DNA of 47,174 nucleotides, taken from positions 1 to 47,174 of the forward strand of contig NZ_JFHK01000028.1 of NCBI RefSeq assembly GCF_001636545.1. Reading direction: 5' to 3'. A program made the position numbers and the translations under genes. Shown here one piece after another: positions 7,485-16,898 of the stretch. Below the pieces are notes generated by a model that was not told the origin of the DNA, did not search any database, and saw only the letters and a list, made by a program, of their open reading frames with translations. This stretch comes from Kosmotoga arenicorallina S304 (lineage in GTDB: Bacteria > Thermotogota > Thermotogae > Petrotogales > Kosmotogaceae). Position 1 is the stretch's first letter. Each line of letters begins with the position of its first letter.

Positions 7485-10279
7485 TCATCTCCAGATTTTC
7501 TTTTTCAACTCCATCAGGGCTTTTAACTGTGATTTTACTTCTTCAACTCGCTTTTCCCTGGCAGCTTTTTCCATATTAAGGCCCAATTCAGATATTTCTT
7601 CGACAGAATACATGGTTCCTGAGCCTTTTAGACTGTGTCCCTCAACTGCTATTGATTCTAAATCCCCTTCATCTATTTTCTTTTGGATATATTCGATTCT
7701 TTCTTCAATGAATTTGCCGTATTCTTGAAACATGTTTTGTGCTTCTTCTATAGAAAGTCCCATTTTCAAGGCAAAGTTCTGAATGCGGTTATTTGAGCCA
7801 TTTGCTATTTCTTCTTTTTCATAGATAGCTTCATCATCGATTTCATCAGCCTTCTTTGAGTTCAAAAATCTCCTGACAGCATCAAGGAGGTCCCTTCGTC
7901 TGACAGGTTTTCCCAGATAACCATTACATCCAACTTTCAGGGTCTTTTCTTCATCACCGCGCATTGTATGAGCGGTAAGAGCGATAATCGGGGTTTCGAT
8001 ACCCATCTGCCTTAATTTCCTTGTTGCTGTATAACCATCCATTATAGGCATTTGCATATCCATAAAGACCATATCGAATTTCTCTCTGCTCATCATATCA
8101 ATGGCAATTTTCCCATTTTCGGCAACTTTGACTTCATGTCCAATCTTTTGAAGGATCCTTTTGAACAGCAATCTGTTTGCTTCATTGTCTTCCACAATGA
8201 GGATTTTAGCTTTTTGCGGAGTAAAGCTTTCTGCTTTTTGAAATGTACTGTAAATCCTATTTATCAGCCGATCCTCAGATACCGGTTTGGTGATTGTATA
8301 ACTTTCAAAAGCCTTATTGTTATTGCTTTTTTCCGAAAGGATCAGAAAGGGAACTTTCAGTTTTTTTAGAAATTCCTCAATCTCGTCATCGGGAAAAACC
8401 CTGTCTAAAAGCACGAAAGAAACTCCTTGATTGTTCAATAGGAGTCTGGTGAGGTCTAAGTCATCTGTATATCTATACTTAATACCGTGTCTGGAAAACG
8501 CAGACCCAAGGCTTTCTAAAAGTTCTGTATCCCGAGTTACTAAAAGCAGAAGCAAAGAACTGGTTTCAACATTTTCCGGCAGTGAAGAGCTTACAACGGG
8601 AGGGATTTCTTTTTTCAGTCTTACTGTAACTTCTGTTCCCTTTCCGGGCGAACTCTTTATAGAGAGCTCTCCTTCAAGCAGTTCAACCAGGCGCTTGGTT
8701 ATGGTAAGCCCCAAACCGGTTCCACCGTATTTTCTTGACATCGTCCCGTCAAGCTGAGTAAAGGGCTCGAATATCCTCTTGAAATCTTTCTCTGATATAC
8801 CGATGCCGGTATCTTTCACAACATAGTCAATTGTATTTTCTCCATTAATGGCTCTTATGGTAACATAGCCAGATTCGGTGAATTTTATCGCGTTTGAAAT
8901 GAGATTAGTGAGAATTTGCCGAATTCTAAATTCATCACCGAGAAGATATTCAGGAATGGATTCGTCAACGTTATAAGCGAGGTGCAGATCTTTTGATGAT
9001 GCAAGGGGAATATATGTTTCAACAAGGTTTTTAAGAAGCTCTCTGGGATTATAAGGAACCTTGATAGTCTCTAATTTACCTGATTCTATTTTCGAGAGGT
9101 CAAGAACATCGTTAATGAGATTGAGCAGATGTTCTCCGCTTTTATAGATGGTGGAAAGGTATTTTCTCTTTTCTGGATTGTCTTCTTCAGCCATGAGAAG
9201 TTCTGTAAATCCCAATACAGCATTCATGGGAGTTCTCATTTCGTGGGACATATTTGCAAGGAATTCAGATTTCATTTTGTTTGCCTGCTGTGCCACAATC
9301 GATGCTTTTTTCAATTGTTCATTTGAGAGTTTGAGCTTTTCAAGGGTGTCTTTAATAAAGCCCATTGTTTTGTTCAGCTCCTGTGCTATAAGTTGCAGTT
9401 CGTCACGGGACTTTATTTTCACTTCTTCAAAGTTCCCCTGCTTTATGGATTCGAACCCTTCTATAATTTTTTTCAGAGCTCTGGAAATATAAGAATTCAA
9501 AGCTGTTGAAAAGATGAAGGAAAAGACAAGCACAAAAAGAGTTACGGCAAACATCAAATATACAAAACGTTTTTGAAAAATACTGAGCAGTTTCTGAGAT
9601 TGAAGAATATAAATGTTAGCGCCAACAAGCTCAATGCGATCGACCAGATACTTGTCCCCGGATAGCAATTTATCCAGCCAGTTTCTGGCTGCAACATAAT
9701 CGACAGGTTTTTCCTGGCTTTCATCATAAGCGCTTTTGACAACTGTCGGAAATATTTCCAGTTCTTTGAAGTCTTCCGGAATTAAGTAAAGACCATCCAC
9801 ATAGAGAAAGACAAGGGTATCGTTCCCCAATGAACTTGAAAGACCGTCTATCAAAGACTTATTAACTGTGCTTGCGAGAAGGAAGGTTCTACCGTCAAAA
9901 TCCGTTTTATAGAAATAGAGCAATTCGCCATGGAATGGATAGAATGTGTTTCCAAATTTGTCAAAAAGAGTACCGAAATCTACTGGAAGATTAACCTCGT
10001 CTTTGAAAACTTTTATATCTTCAGGCTTATATTCAGCCAACAGCATTACTTCAGGAAGCAACTGGCCATCTTTTAAGAAAAATTCAAGATTGTTGCGCAA
10101 TGATTTCTTGTACTCGATGAACCAGCTATATACATCTTGTTTTTTCACTTCCAGATAGCTTTTGTACTCTTCTCTGGAAGCTTTTGCAAAGGAGAGAAAG
10201 GTGAAAATGCCTATGAAAACCAGAACAAAAACCACAAAGAAAAAAACTGCAAAGAGACTTTCTGGCTAAGTCTTTTCAT
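7485..10279 (-). CDS. Hybrid sensor histidine kinase with two receivers and Hpt (apparent N-terminal frameshift)
   Basis: The uninterrupted frame begins at GTG 10235 (916 residues). Domains: membrane segment at the extreme start, extracytoplasmic sensor (about 17-220), second membrane helix (about 223-245), HAMP (about 246-298), HisKA with MSHEMRTP, HATPase (N box LISNAIKF, then DTGIGIS and GGTGLGL), a degenerate receiver, an intact receiver (MVFMDMQMPIMDG) and a C-terminal Hpt domain (EGHSLKGSG). The GTG has no ribosome site and lies inside the first helix. An ATG at 10279 behind GAAGGGGG encodes MKRLSQKVSLQ and would join the main frame if the T7 run (10240-10246) were T8. This is a sequencing error, a real mutation, or -1 slippage at T TTT TTT. 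It could feed the neighbouring response-regulator phosphatase. Confidence 0.9.
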
Positions 10280-10393
10280 CGCTAACCCCCTTCAATTGAT
10301 TTTACCATTTTAATATTCATGAACATAAAACCGTGCATATCTGTTATTATTGTTCAGGCTAATGCTTCATTCGTTTAAAGAGCAAATTGAATA

Positions 10394-10413
10394 TTTGATA
10401 TACTAGTATCAAA
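10394..10413. promoter_or_regulatory. Inverted repeat upstream of degV (possible operator)
   Basis: TTTGATA (10394-10400) and TATCAAA (10407-10413) form a 7-bp inverted repeat separated by TACTAG, 26 bases before the degV start. It overlaps a TATACT that could be the -10 element of degV, so a repressor bound here would block the promoter. No regulator can be assigned. Short AT-rich inverted repeats also occur by chance. Confidence 0.3.
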
Positions 10414-10438
10414 AGAAAATCGAATTGGGGGTATTGTT

Positions 10439-11311
10439 ATGAAGAGAAAAGTAAAAATAATGCTTGACAGTACTGCCGATATACCGCAAGAATGGATAGA
10501 GAGATTTGATATAACAACTATCCCGCTTCACTTAACCTGGCCTGATGGAACACAAGAAGATGATGATTCAAGAGAGTTTCGGGTAATAAGTGATTTTTGG
10601 AGGCGCCTTGAAAACAGCGACAGGCTTCCTAAAAGCTCTCAACCTTCTCCAGGAGAGATACGTTCTTTCTACGAAAAGGCATTTGATAATGGTTATGAAG
10701 AAATACTCGTGCTTTGCATCTCCACACATATGTCAGGTACTTACAACACAGCAAAATTGGTAGCTGAAGAATTTGATAAACCAATTTATGTTGTAGATAC
10801 AAAAAAGGCAAGCGCTATTAACCCGCTAATGGCAAAACGCGCACACGAATTGATAAGCGAAGGCAAAAATGTGGAGGAGACCGGAAAGATTCTTGAGAAA
10901 GAAATCAGTGAAGGTAAATATCACGCAGTTTTCTATGTCTCTAAGTTTGATTTTCTCGTCAAAGGCGGAAGAGTTTCTAAATTTCAGGGCTTTGTGGGAA
11001 ACCTGCTGAGTATAAACGTTGGATTGTACATCGAACACAAAAGCGGTTCGATGATCCCATTCAAAAAAGTTCGAGGTGAAAAGAAAGCTCAAACGATGTT
11101 GTTGAACAAGATTTTAGAAGAGGTACCTAAAGGCTCCACAGTGGATGTGATACTGGTGCATGCGGATAATGAAAACGGCATAAATGCTTTGAAAAAGCCC
11201 CTTGAAGACACTTACAATATCCGAGAAATGGCCACCTCTGTAATGGGGAAAGTAATCTCAACACATGTCGGCCCGGGTACAGCAGGATTTGGACTTTATT
11301 GGGTAAAGTGA
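10439..11311 (+). CDS. DegV family fatty-acid-binding protein
   Basis: A 290-residue DegV/FakB-type protein. The N-terminal KIMLDSTADIPQEW with the PLHLTWPDG region, the mid-protein SQPSPGEI and ISTHMSGTYNTA, and the C-terminal MGKVISTHVGPGTAGFG are typical of the family. In firmicutes, FakB proteins bind a fatty acid so that the FakA kinase can phosphorylate it; a FakA homologue is not in this window, so the physiological role here is inferred. ATG 10439 follows a TTGGGGG ribosome site. The glycan cluster starts 3 bases after its stop, so the genes may be co-transcribed. Cytoplasmic; no signal peptide. Confidence 0.88.
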   Translation: MKRKVKIMLDSTADIPQEWIERFDITTIPLHLTWPDGTQEDDDSREFRVISDFWRRLENSDRLPKSSQPSPGEIRSFYEKAFDNGYEEILVLCISTHMSGTYNTAKLVAEEFDKPIYVVDTKKASAINPLMAKRAHELISEGKNVEETGKILEKEISEGKYHAVFYVSKFDFLVKGGRVSKFQGFVGNLLSINVGLYIEHKSGSMIPFKKVRGEKKAQTMLLNKILEEVPKGSTVDVILVHADNENGINALKKPLEDTYNIREMATSVMGKVISTHVGPGTAGFGLYWVK

Positions 11312-11326
11312 GAAGTGTTAGGATAT

Positions 11327-13216
11327 ATGGATAAAGGAAGAGAGATAAGAAGGTTTCTTATTCTTGCATTAACTGATTACCTGCTAATATACGCCTCTTA
11401 TGCACTGGGAATGTATTTTAGATATGGCATTTTCAGCCTTAATGAGCCCGAGTTCTTTCAAAATGGGGCTTTTTTTAGTGCCATAGTGCTCTTATCGCTG
11501 GTTGTCAACGGAACGTATCGCGTATCATGGAGTTACGCCAATTTTAGGGATTTTTGGATAATCCTTCGCGGTACGTTTATTGGATACATTGCCGGTTTTT
11601 TCTTTGGCAGATTTATGCTGCTACTTGATGTAAAGATTTTTACTGTGCCCCTTACAGTCTCAACCATGGCGTTTTTTGGAGCCACTTTATTGATTATTTG
11701 GTCCAGGATTTTCTGGCTTACATATCTCTTCTTGAAAATTGACCGTGAAGGTGGATCAAGCGAAAGACTTATGATTATAGGCGCCGGGGATGCTGGAATG
11801 TCCCTGGCCGAAGAAATTATGCGAAATCCTTCCTATGGAAGAATAATAGGCTTCCTTGATGATTCTCCAAGAAAGCGTGGTAAGCGTATCCACGGATTGC
11901 CTGTTTTAGGCAATACGGAAATGGTTATGCAGCTTGTAGAAAAGCACAACATATCCAGAGTCATCATTGCCATTCCTTCAGCTAGTTCTGAGGAAATCCG
12001 GCGCATCATGTCCCTCATCGATTTGAAAAAAGTCAGGGTTCAAACATTGCCAGGACTTGCAGAACTCATGAACAAAAAGGCGAGCCTTGGATACTTAAGA
12101 GAAATCAGTGTTGAAGATCTATTAGGACGTGAAACTGTATCTGTCGAAAAAGAGGAATTGAGAAAATTTATCTCTGGCAAAAGAGTTCTTGTTACAGGTG
12201 CCGGTGGAAGTATTGGCAGTGAGCTTTGCAGACAAATTGCGGAACTGTCCCCATCTGCTATGTTCTTGCTGGGCAAGGGAGAGAACAGTATATATGAAAT
12301 TGAAAATGAGTTGAAAAGCTCTTATCCTGAACTCGAAATTCACAGGATTATAGCAGATATCCAGGATGAACATAGAATGGAATACCTCTTTTTGAAGCTA
12401 AAACCCCAATTGGTTTTTCATGCTGCAGCTCATAAACACGTTCCAATTATGGAAGAAAACCCCACCGAAGCTTTTAGAGTGAACAGCCTTGGCACATATA
12501 CAATTGCACGTTTTGCCGATAAATACAGTGCGGAAAGCATGGTAATGATTTCCACCGATAAAGCCGTCAACCCTTCTTCAATCATGGGAGTTTCCAAGCG
12601 TCTTGCTGAAGAAATGTTAAAGGCTATTTCCGGGAAATCAAGCACAAAATTCGCAATGGTTCGTTTTGGAAATGTTCTGGGAAGCAGGGGAAGTGTTGTC
12701 CCAAAATTCACAAAGCAAATTCAAGCTGGAGGCCCTGTAACAGTAACCGACCCGCGGATGACACGTTATTTTATGACAGTTCCCGAGGCAGTATCTCTGG
12801 TACTTCAAGCTGGAGCATTTGCTTCCAGTGGAGAGGTTTTTGTCCTGGATATGGGAAAACCCGTCAAAATTTCTGACCTGGCAAGGGATATGATTACTCT
12901 GGCAGGTTATGTTCCCGATCAGGAAATAGAGATAAAATACACAGGTATCAGGCCTGGTGAAAAACTCTTTGAAAAACTCTCATTGCATGGCGAAGCCTTT
13001 GAAAAGACCCCCCATCCAAAGATTTTCAAACTCAAATCCAATAAAATACTTTCTTCTGAACAGCTCAAAGAGTTAGTTATAAGGCTTGAGAAAGCTGTTG
13101 AAGAAAGCGACTTTAATGCCCTTAATGCGATAGTGAAAGAGTTTGTTCCTGATGCAACTGCTCAAATAAATTGCATAATCCCTGAGCTTGGTAGTAAAGG
13201 AGAGTCACAAAAATGA
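11327..13216 (+). CDS. PglF/CapD-like UDP-sugar 4,6-dehydratase
   Basis: About 629 residues (633 if GTG 11315 is used). Four hydrophobic segments (first ~140 residues) anchor it in the membrane. A first Rossmann-like domain (about 150-270, GAGDAGMSLAEEI) precedes the catalytic SDR domain beginning VTGAGGSIGSE (about 293, counting from the GTG), with an MVMISTDKAVNP loop and MGVSKRLAEEM. The family makes UDP-4-keto-6-deoxy-hexoses, the first step to amino-dideoxy sugars such as bacillosamine. The aminotransferase and a lipid-carrier sugar-phosphate transferase follow, which fits. ATG 11327 has AGGA upstream; GTG 11315 is nearly adjacent to the previous stop and cannot be excluded. Confidence 0.88.
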   Translation: MDKGREIRRFLILALTDYLLIYASYALGMYFRYGIFSLNEPEFFQNGAFFSAIVLLSLVVNGTYRVSWSYANFRDFWIILRGTFIGYIAGFFFGRFMLLLDVKIFTVPLTVSTMAFFGATLLIIWSRIFWLTYLFLKIDREGGSSERLMIIGAGDAGMSLAEEIMRNPSYGRIIGFLDDSPRKRGKRIHGLPVLGNTEMVMQLVEKHNISRVIIAIPSASSEEIRRIMSLIDLKKVRVQTLPGLAELMNKKASLGYLREISVEDLLGRETVSVEKEELRKFISGKRVLVTGAGGSIGSELCRQIAELSPSAMFLLGKGENSIYEIENELKSSYPELEIHRIIADIQDEHRMEYLFLKLKPQLVFHAAAHKHVPIMEENPTEAFRVNSLGTYTIARFADKYSAESMVMISTDKAVNPSSIMGVSKRLAEEMLKAISGKSSTKFAMVRFGNVLGSRGSVVPKFTKQIQAGGPVTVTDPRMTRYFMTVPEAVSLVLQAGAFASSGEVFVLDMGKPVKISDLARDMITLAGYVPDQEIEIKYTGIRPGEKLFEKLSLHGEAFEKTPHPKIFKLKSNKILSSEQLKELVIRLEKAVEESDFNALNAIVKEFVPDATAQINCIIPELGSKGESQK

Positions 13217-13774
13217 ACTATTATCTGGATTTTGTAAAAGGTTATCCCTTTCTTTCGGCAATAATCCAGTTTGCAATCCTTGGAACACTGGGTGAGATTG
13301 TAGCCACAAAAATATCTGGTAAAGGGAAGCTAAGGGGCATAGAGCTCCTTTATAAAGTACTTATCTGGGCATTTCTCGCAATTCCAATAAAGATTGCATT
13401 TATTGGTTTTGAAGGCTTTGTGGCTGCTCTGATACTCCATGGCTTACTCCCGGAAATCGCCGCTTCTGGCTTTTTTTAACGCGCTGTCAAGATCTGTGAG
13501 TATGAATCTACAATTTGGTCCCTTTTTGGTAATCTTGCATAGGGCTTTAGATAATCTCTTTACGGGAAAAAGCAATTGGTCAAATTTGGATAAATCTTTA
13601 TATTCGTTACTATGGTTCTGGATTCCTGCACATACACTAACATTTATATTGCCAAGGGAATATCAGATTGGAATGGCCGCACTCTGGTCGTTCAGCCTTG
13701 GCTTGATACTTTCCTACTTCGCAAAATCGCGAAAAGGAAAAGGAAGTGAGAAGGATGTTCGTTCCCCTGTCTAA
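13213..13774 (+). pseudogene. Conserved-looking membrane protein, split by a frameshift
   Basis: Two overlapping frames make one protein. The first (13213-13479, 88 residues, ATGA overlap with the upstream gene and AAAGGAGAG before it) begins MNYYLDFVKGYPFLSAIIQF and ends GLLPEIAASGFF. The second (13439-13774) continues NALSRSVSMNLQFGPFLVIL and ends near RKGKGSEKDVRSPV. Removing one T from the T7 run at 13471-13477 joins them into about 186 residues with several hydrophobic segments. This is a sequencing error, a true lesion, or a +1 shift at TTT TAA. Function is unknown; the arrangement with a FWIPAHTLTF-like segment recalls PMP22/Mpv17-type small membrane proteins only weakly. It lies within the glycan cluster. 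Confidence 0.65.
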
Positions 13775-14921
13775 ACCCTACATTTCAGCCGAAGAAATAG
13801 AAGCCGTTGTTGAAGTTATGAAATCTGGTATCCTTTCCATTGGAGAAAGAGTTAAAGCTTTTGAGGAAAGTATAGCTTCCTTTGTTGGTACCAGATATGC
13901 TGTTGCTGTAAACAGTGGTACAAGCGCTCTACATCTTATATTAAGCGCTTCGGGATTTGGAGAAAAGCAAAAAATGCTCACTTCTTCCTTTACTTTCATA
14001 TCTTCAGCAAACGTGGCTTTATACAATGGTGGAATTCCAGTTTTTGCGGATATTGAAGAAAAAACTCTGAATATCTCTCCTGAAACGTTGCAAGAAGCCC
14101 TGGAGCGCTATTCCAAAAAAGGGCTTATAACTGACAGGCTCGAATTAAAGCCTTTTGTCCCCGAGATGTTGATGGGAGTTGATATCTTTGGTCATCCAAT
14201 GGACTGGGACAACATTATGAAAATATGTGATGAGTTCGGTATTAAGATCGTTGAAGATTCCTGTGAAGCCCTTGGAAGTGCTTACAAAGGGAAAAAACTT
14301 GGAACTTTTGGCATAGCAGGCGCTTTTGCTTTTTATCCGAACAAACAAATAACAACCGGTGAGGGTGGAATAATCGTTACTAACGATGAAGAGATAGCAA
14401 AAAGAGCTAAAAGCATGAGAAACCAGGGAAGAGGCGAAGCAGAAGAATGGCTTGAGCATATCCAAATAGGCTATAATTACAGGCTTGATGAGGTATCTGC
14501 TGCAATTGGGGTTGAGCAAATGAGAAAAATAGAAGAAATACTTTCAAAGCGCTCAGGGGCAGCTGAATATTATAGCACACTTTTTGAAAAGCTTGATGGC
14601 ATTGAATCACCTTCTGTGGAAGACTACACCACTTCCATGGGATGGTTTGTGTATGTAGTTAAGCTGGATCCTTCGATTGATAGAGACAGAGTAATTGATT
14701 ATCTGCGCGAGCATGGAATTCAAAGCCGCGATTATTTCAGACCCGTACATCTGCAACCCTTTTACAAGAAGTTATTTGGTTATAAAGAAGGCTTTTTGCC
14801 AGTTACAGAAGCGATTTCCAAAAGAACTCTCGCTATACCTTTTTATACTTCAATAACGAAAGATGAACAGGATTTTGTCGTATATCATCTTCAAAAGGCC
14901 ATTGAGAAATTTGGAAGGTGA
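13755..14921 (+). CDS. DegT/DnrJ/EryC1 family PLP aminotransferase
   Basis: A 388-residue sugar aminotransferase. The pyridoxal-phosphate lysine is K197 in FAFYPNKQITTGEGG; NSGTSALH (phosphate-binding) lies near residue 53 and VEDSCEALGS near 167. The family aminates a 4-keto (or 3-keto) nucleotide sugar using glutamate. Its placement after a PglF-like dehydratase indicates formation of a UDP-4-amino-4,6-dideoxy-hexose, as PglE does. ATG 13755 was chosen because AGGAAG precedes it by 8 bases; an in-frame GTG lies at 13746. It overlaps the end of the frameshifted membrane gene by 20 bases. Confidence 0.9.
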   Translation: MFVPLSKPYISAEEIEAVVEVMKSGILSIGERVKAFEESIASFVGTRYAVAVNSGTSALHLILSASGFGEKQKMLTSSFTFISSANVALYNGGIPVFADIEEKTLNISPETLQEALERYSKKGLITDRLELKPFVPEMLMGVDIFGHPMDWDNIMKICDEFGIKIVEDSCEALGSAYKGKKLGTFGIAGAFAFYPNKQITTGEGGIIVTNDEEIAKRAKSMRNQGRGEAEEWLEHIQIGYNYRLDEVSAAIGVEQMRKIEEILSKRSGAAEYYSTLFEKLDGIESPSVEDYTTSMGWFVYVVKLDPSIDRDRVIDYLREHGIQSRDYFRPVHLQPFYKKLFGYKEGFLPVTEAISKRTLAIPFYTSITKDEQDFVVYHLQKAIEKFGR

Positions 14922-14926
14922 ATCGT

Positions 14927-15826
14927 ATGCCTTACCTGTATTCTTTCGTTTTGTCTTTTGTATTGATGTACCTATCAATGTTTTTGGGCATTCGTTTGGG
15001 TTTGCTTGATAAACCAAAGGGAATGCTTAAACCCCATGAAAAGCCCATTCCTTTTACTGGTGGTCTTGGAATAATTCTTTCCTTTATTTTCACTGCATTT
15101 CTATTCAACAGGGAGCTATTTATCTACGTTTTGCCATTGTCTATACTCTGGGCAATAGGATTTATTGACGATTTGAGGGAAACTCCCCCCAGGTTACGGC
15201 TTTTAGCAGAACTTATCATAGGTTTTGGTTTTTCCATTTTTTTTGGAAATTCCGTGATAACATCTTTATTTTTAGCTTTTGTTTTTGCGGCAATAATAAA
15301 TGCCTTCAACATGATCGATGGAATGGACGGGCTTTGCGGAGGGATTAGTCTTATAGTAGCAATAGCTCTCTCTCTTATCCCGGACCTTGCGTATTTCAGC
15401 TGGCTTATTCCCATAATAAGTGCCTTTCTCATATTCAATATAGCTCCGGCCAGGATGTTTCTCGGTGATGGAGGTTCATACCTTCTTGGAGGCTTTTTTG
15501 GAATAGCTTTTATACAGGCTTTCCACTCCGGGTTTACTGTAAGCGTTCTTGGCATCCTCTGGCTGCCTTTACTTGACCTCACACTTGGTTTCATGAGAAG
15601 GATTCTAAATGGAAAATCACCTTTTGAAGGGGATCGAGACCATTTTTATGACAAATTAAAAAAACTCTATATAAAAAACACAAGAGCCATAATGATAACT
15701 TCTATGGCTCTTGCTTCTATTTATGCTTTCCCTTCATTATTCGTTTCGTGGTGGTTTCTGCTGGTTTATTTGCTTGCTGTCTCCGTAATTCAAGTCATTG
15801 TATTGAAATCTCTTAAAATCACTTAA
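14927..15826 (+). CDS. WecA/TagO/MraY-like polyprenyl-phosphate sugar-1-phosphate transferase
   Basis: About 299 residues with roughly ten hydrophobic segments. Diagnostic motifs of the glycosyltransferase-4 family are IGFIDDLRETPPRLR, NAFNMIDGMDGLCGG, RMFLGDGGSYLLG and GDRDHFYDKL. The enzyme transfers a sugar phosphate from a UDP-sugar to undecaprenyl phosphate in the inner membrane, starting a lipid-linked glycan. It closes the cluster that makes an amino-dideoxy sugar, so it may use that product or GlcNAc. ATG 14927 has GGAAGG upstream; GTG 14918, overlapping the previous stop, is an alternative. Its end overlaps the convergent corA gene by 8 bases. Confidence 0.88.
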   Translation: MPYLYSFVLSFVLMYLSMFLGIRLGLLDKPKGMLKPHEKPIPFTGGLGIILSFIFTAFLFNRELFIYVLPLSILWAIGFIDDLRETPPRLRLLAELIIGFGFSIFFGNSVITSLFLAFVFAAIINAFNMIDGMDGLCGGISLIVAIALSLIPDLAYFSWLIPIISAFLIFNIAPARMFLGDGGSYLLGGFFGIAFIQAFHSGFTVSVLGILWLPLLDLTLGFMRRILNGKSPFEGDRDHFYDKLKKLYIKNTRAIMITSMALASIYAFPSLFVSWWFLLVYLLAVSVIQVIVLKSLKIT

Positions 15827-16751
15827 ACCAACGTATTCTAAACAATGCAAATCCGAAAATAGCAGCCGTGATGGCAGAAATTCCCATGGTTATATAAAAG
15901 GCGTGGGGCGATTGTTGTAAAGGCAAAGCAATGTTCATGCCATATATAGAAGCTGTAAGCATGGGAATCTGGAGTACCAGAGTTACAATGGTCAATATTT
16001 TCATTACTACGTTTAGATTGTTTGATATGACAGATGCGAAAGCATCCATCATGCCACTTAGAATATCATTGTATATGCGTGCCATTTCAATAGCCTGGCG
16101 GTTTTCAATAATAATATCTTCAAATAGATCCTCATCTTCTTCGTAAAGCGTGAGAATGTTTGCTCTTTTCAATTTTTCGAACATAAGCTCGTTTGACCTT
16201 AGTGAAGTTGTAAAATACACAAGGGATTTTTCAAGGTTCAGCATGGCAATCAATTCTTTGTTCCTTGTTGAGCGATGCAATTCAGCCTCGATGTCATTTG
16301 ATCTTTTGCGAATATCTTTTAAATATCGCAAATAGTACAAAGTGCCTCTATCAAAAATTCTCAGCAAAAACCTAAAGCGTTTTTTCGTAGAAAAATCCCT
16401 AACTTTTTTGCTGAGAAAGTCGTTGAAGATTTCGCTTTCGTGGTCGGTAATGGTAATTATGGATTCCGGAGTAATCGCAATACCCACCGGAAGTGTTTTG
16501 AAAGGAACTTCAAGATCATTTTTGTCAAAAAAGGGGATCTTGGTAATTATGTATATCAGATCCTCATCCTGCTCAAAACGAGCTCTTTCTTCCGGATCAA
16601 GAGCATCATAAATAAAATCCTCGTCAATTCCAAGATTTTTTAGCTCTTCAATATCCTTTTCATCAGGTTTTACGCTGCAAATCCAGCACTTGGGAACATA
16701 TTTATCGATTTCTTTCAAATTATCCTTTTCCGTTATGAAATACTTTAACAT
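15819..16751 (-). CDS. corA: CorA-family divalent cation transporter
   Basis: A 310-residue CorA/MIT protein. A large N-terminal cytoplasmic domain (about 1-245) is followed by two C-terminal helices; the pore signature YGMNI follows the first helix and is succeeded by the short loop ALPLQQSPHAFY. CorA forms pentameric channels for Mg2+ or Co2+ gated by cytosolic Mg2+. ATG 16751 was chosen over GTG 16760 because AAGGAGTGG ends at a proper distance from the ATG and abuts the GTG. The 5' leader of about 130 bases carries a candidate leader peptide and an anti-Shine-Dalgarno segment, suggesting regulated expression. Confidence 0.92.
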   Translation of the reverse strand: MLKYFITEKDNLKEIDKYVPKCWICSVKPDEKDIEELKNLGIDEDFIYDALDPEERARFEQDEDLIYIITKIPFFDKNDLEVPFKTLPVGIAITPESIITITDHESEIFNDFLSKKVRDFSTKKRFRFLLRIFDRGTLYYLRYLKDIRKRSNDIEAELHRSTRNKELIAMLNLEKSLVYFTTSLRSNELMFEKLKRANILTLYEEDEDLFEDIIIENRQAIEMARIYNDILSGMMDAFASVISNNLNVVMKILTIVTLVLQIPMLTASIYGMNIALPLQQSPHAFYITMGISAITAAIFGFALFRIRWFK

Positions 16752-16756
16752 TAGCT

Positions 16757-16817
16757 CCACTCCTTCCTGTTAAGATGGTTCATTTTATTTGATTGAACAC
16801 TGTGGAGGGTGGAGTGG
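16757..16817 (-). promoter_or_regulatory. corA leader: anti-Shine-Dalgarno pairing
   Basis: In the minus-strand leader, CCACTCC (16817-16811) is exactly complementary over seven bases to GGAGTGG (16763-16757), which includes the corA ribosome binding site. Pairing would close a loop of about 47 bases and hide the site. Farther upstream CGAGG (16855-16851), inside the leader ORF, can pair with CCTCG (16827-16823); a ribosome on the ORF would disrupt that helix. The complementarity is seen directly; its regulatory use is inferred. Confidence 0.4.
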
Positions 16818-16833
16818 CTTTTCGAGGAAAAAT

Positions 16834-16872
16834 TTACGGTGGCAAATTGCCCTCGCTACTGTATATTTCCAT
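16834..16872 (-). CDS. Candidate corA leader peptide, 12 residues
   Basis: A strong ribosome site (AAAGGAGGTG) precedes ATG 16872 by 5 bases and opens the 12-codon frame MEIYSSEGNLPP, stopping at TAA 16834. It is the first frame of the corA transcript, just below a good -10 element. Ending in Pro-Pro-stop is a classic context for slow translation or termination. Proline-containing leader peptides control Mg2+ transporter genes in Salmonella (mgtL, corL). Similarity of arrangement is seen here; function is inferred, and there is no sequence similarity to claim. Confidence 0.45.
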   Translation of the reverse strand: MEIYSSEGNLPP

Positions 16873-16892
16873 AAGAACACCTCCTTTTTAGG

Positions 16893-16898
16893 ATTATA
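16893..16898 (-). promoter_or_regulatory. corA promoter (extended -10)
   Basis: On the minus strand TGCTATAAT gives a perfect -10 hexamer with the TGn extension, about 20 bases before the leader-peptide start codon. No good -35 is present, as is usual for extended -10 promoters. Transcription would begin about 140 bases upstream of corA. Confidence 0.6.

Noticed and set aside
10312-10330. Further copy of the 12-bp array motif in front of the histidine kinase
   Set aside because: ATTCATGAACATAAAA shares only GAACAT with the motif and has a different centre (TTCATGAA), so it is not counted.
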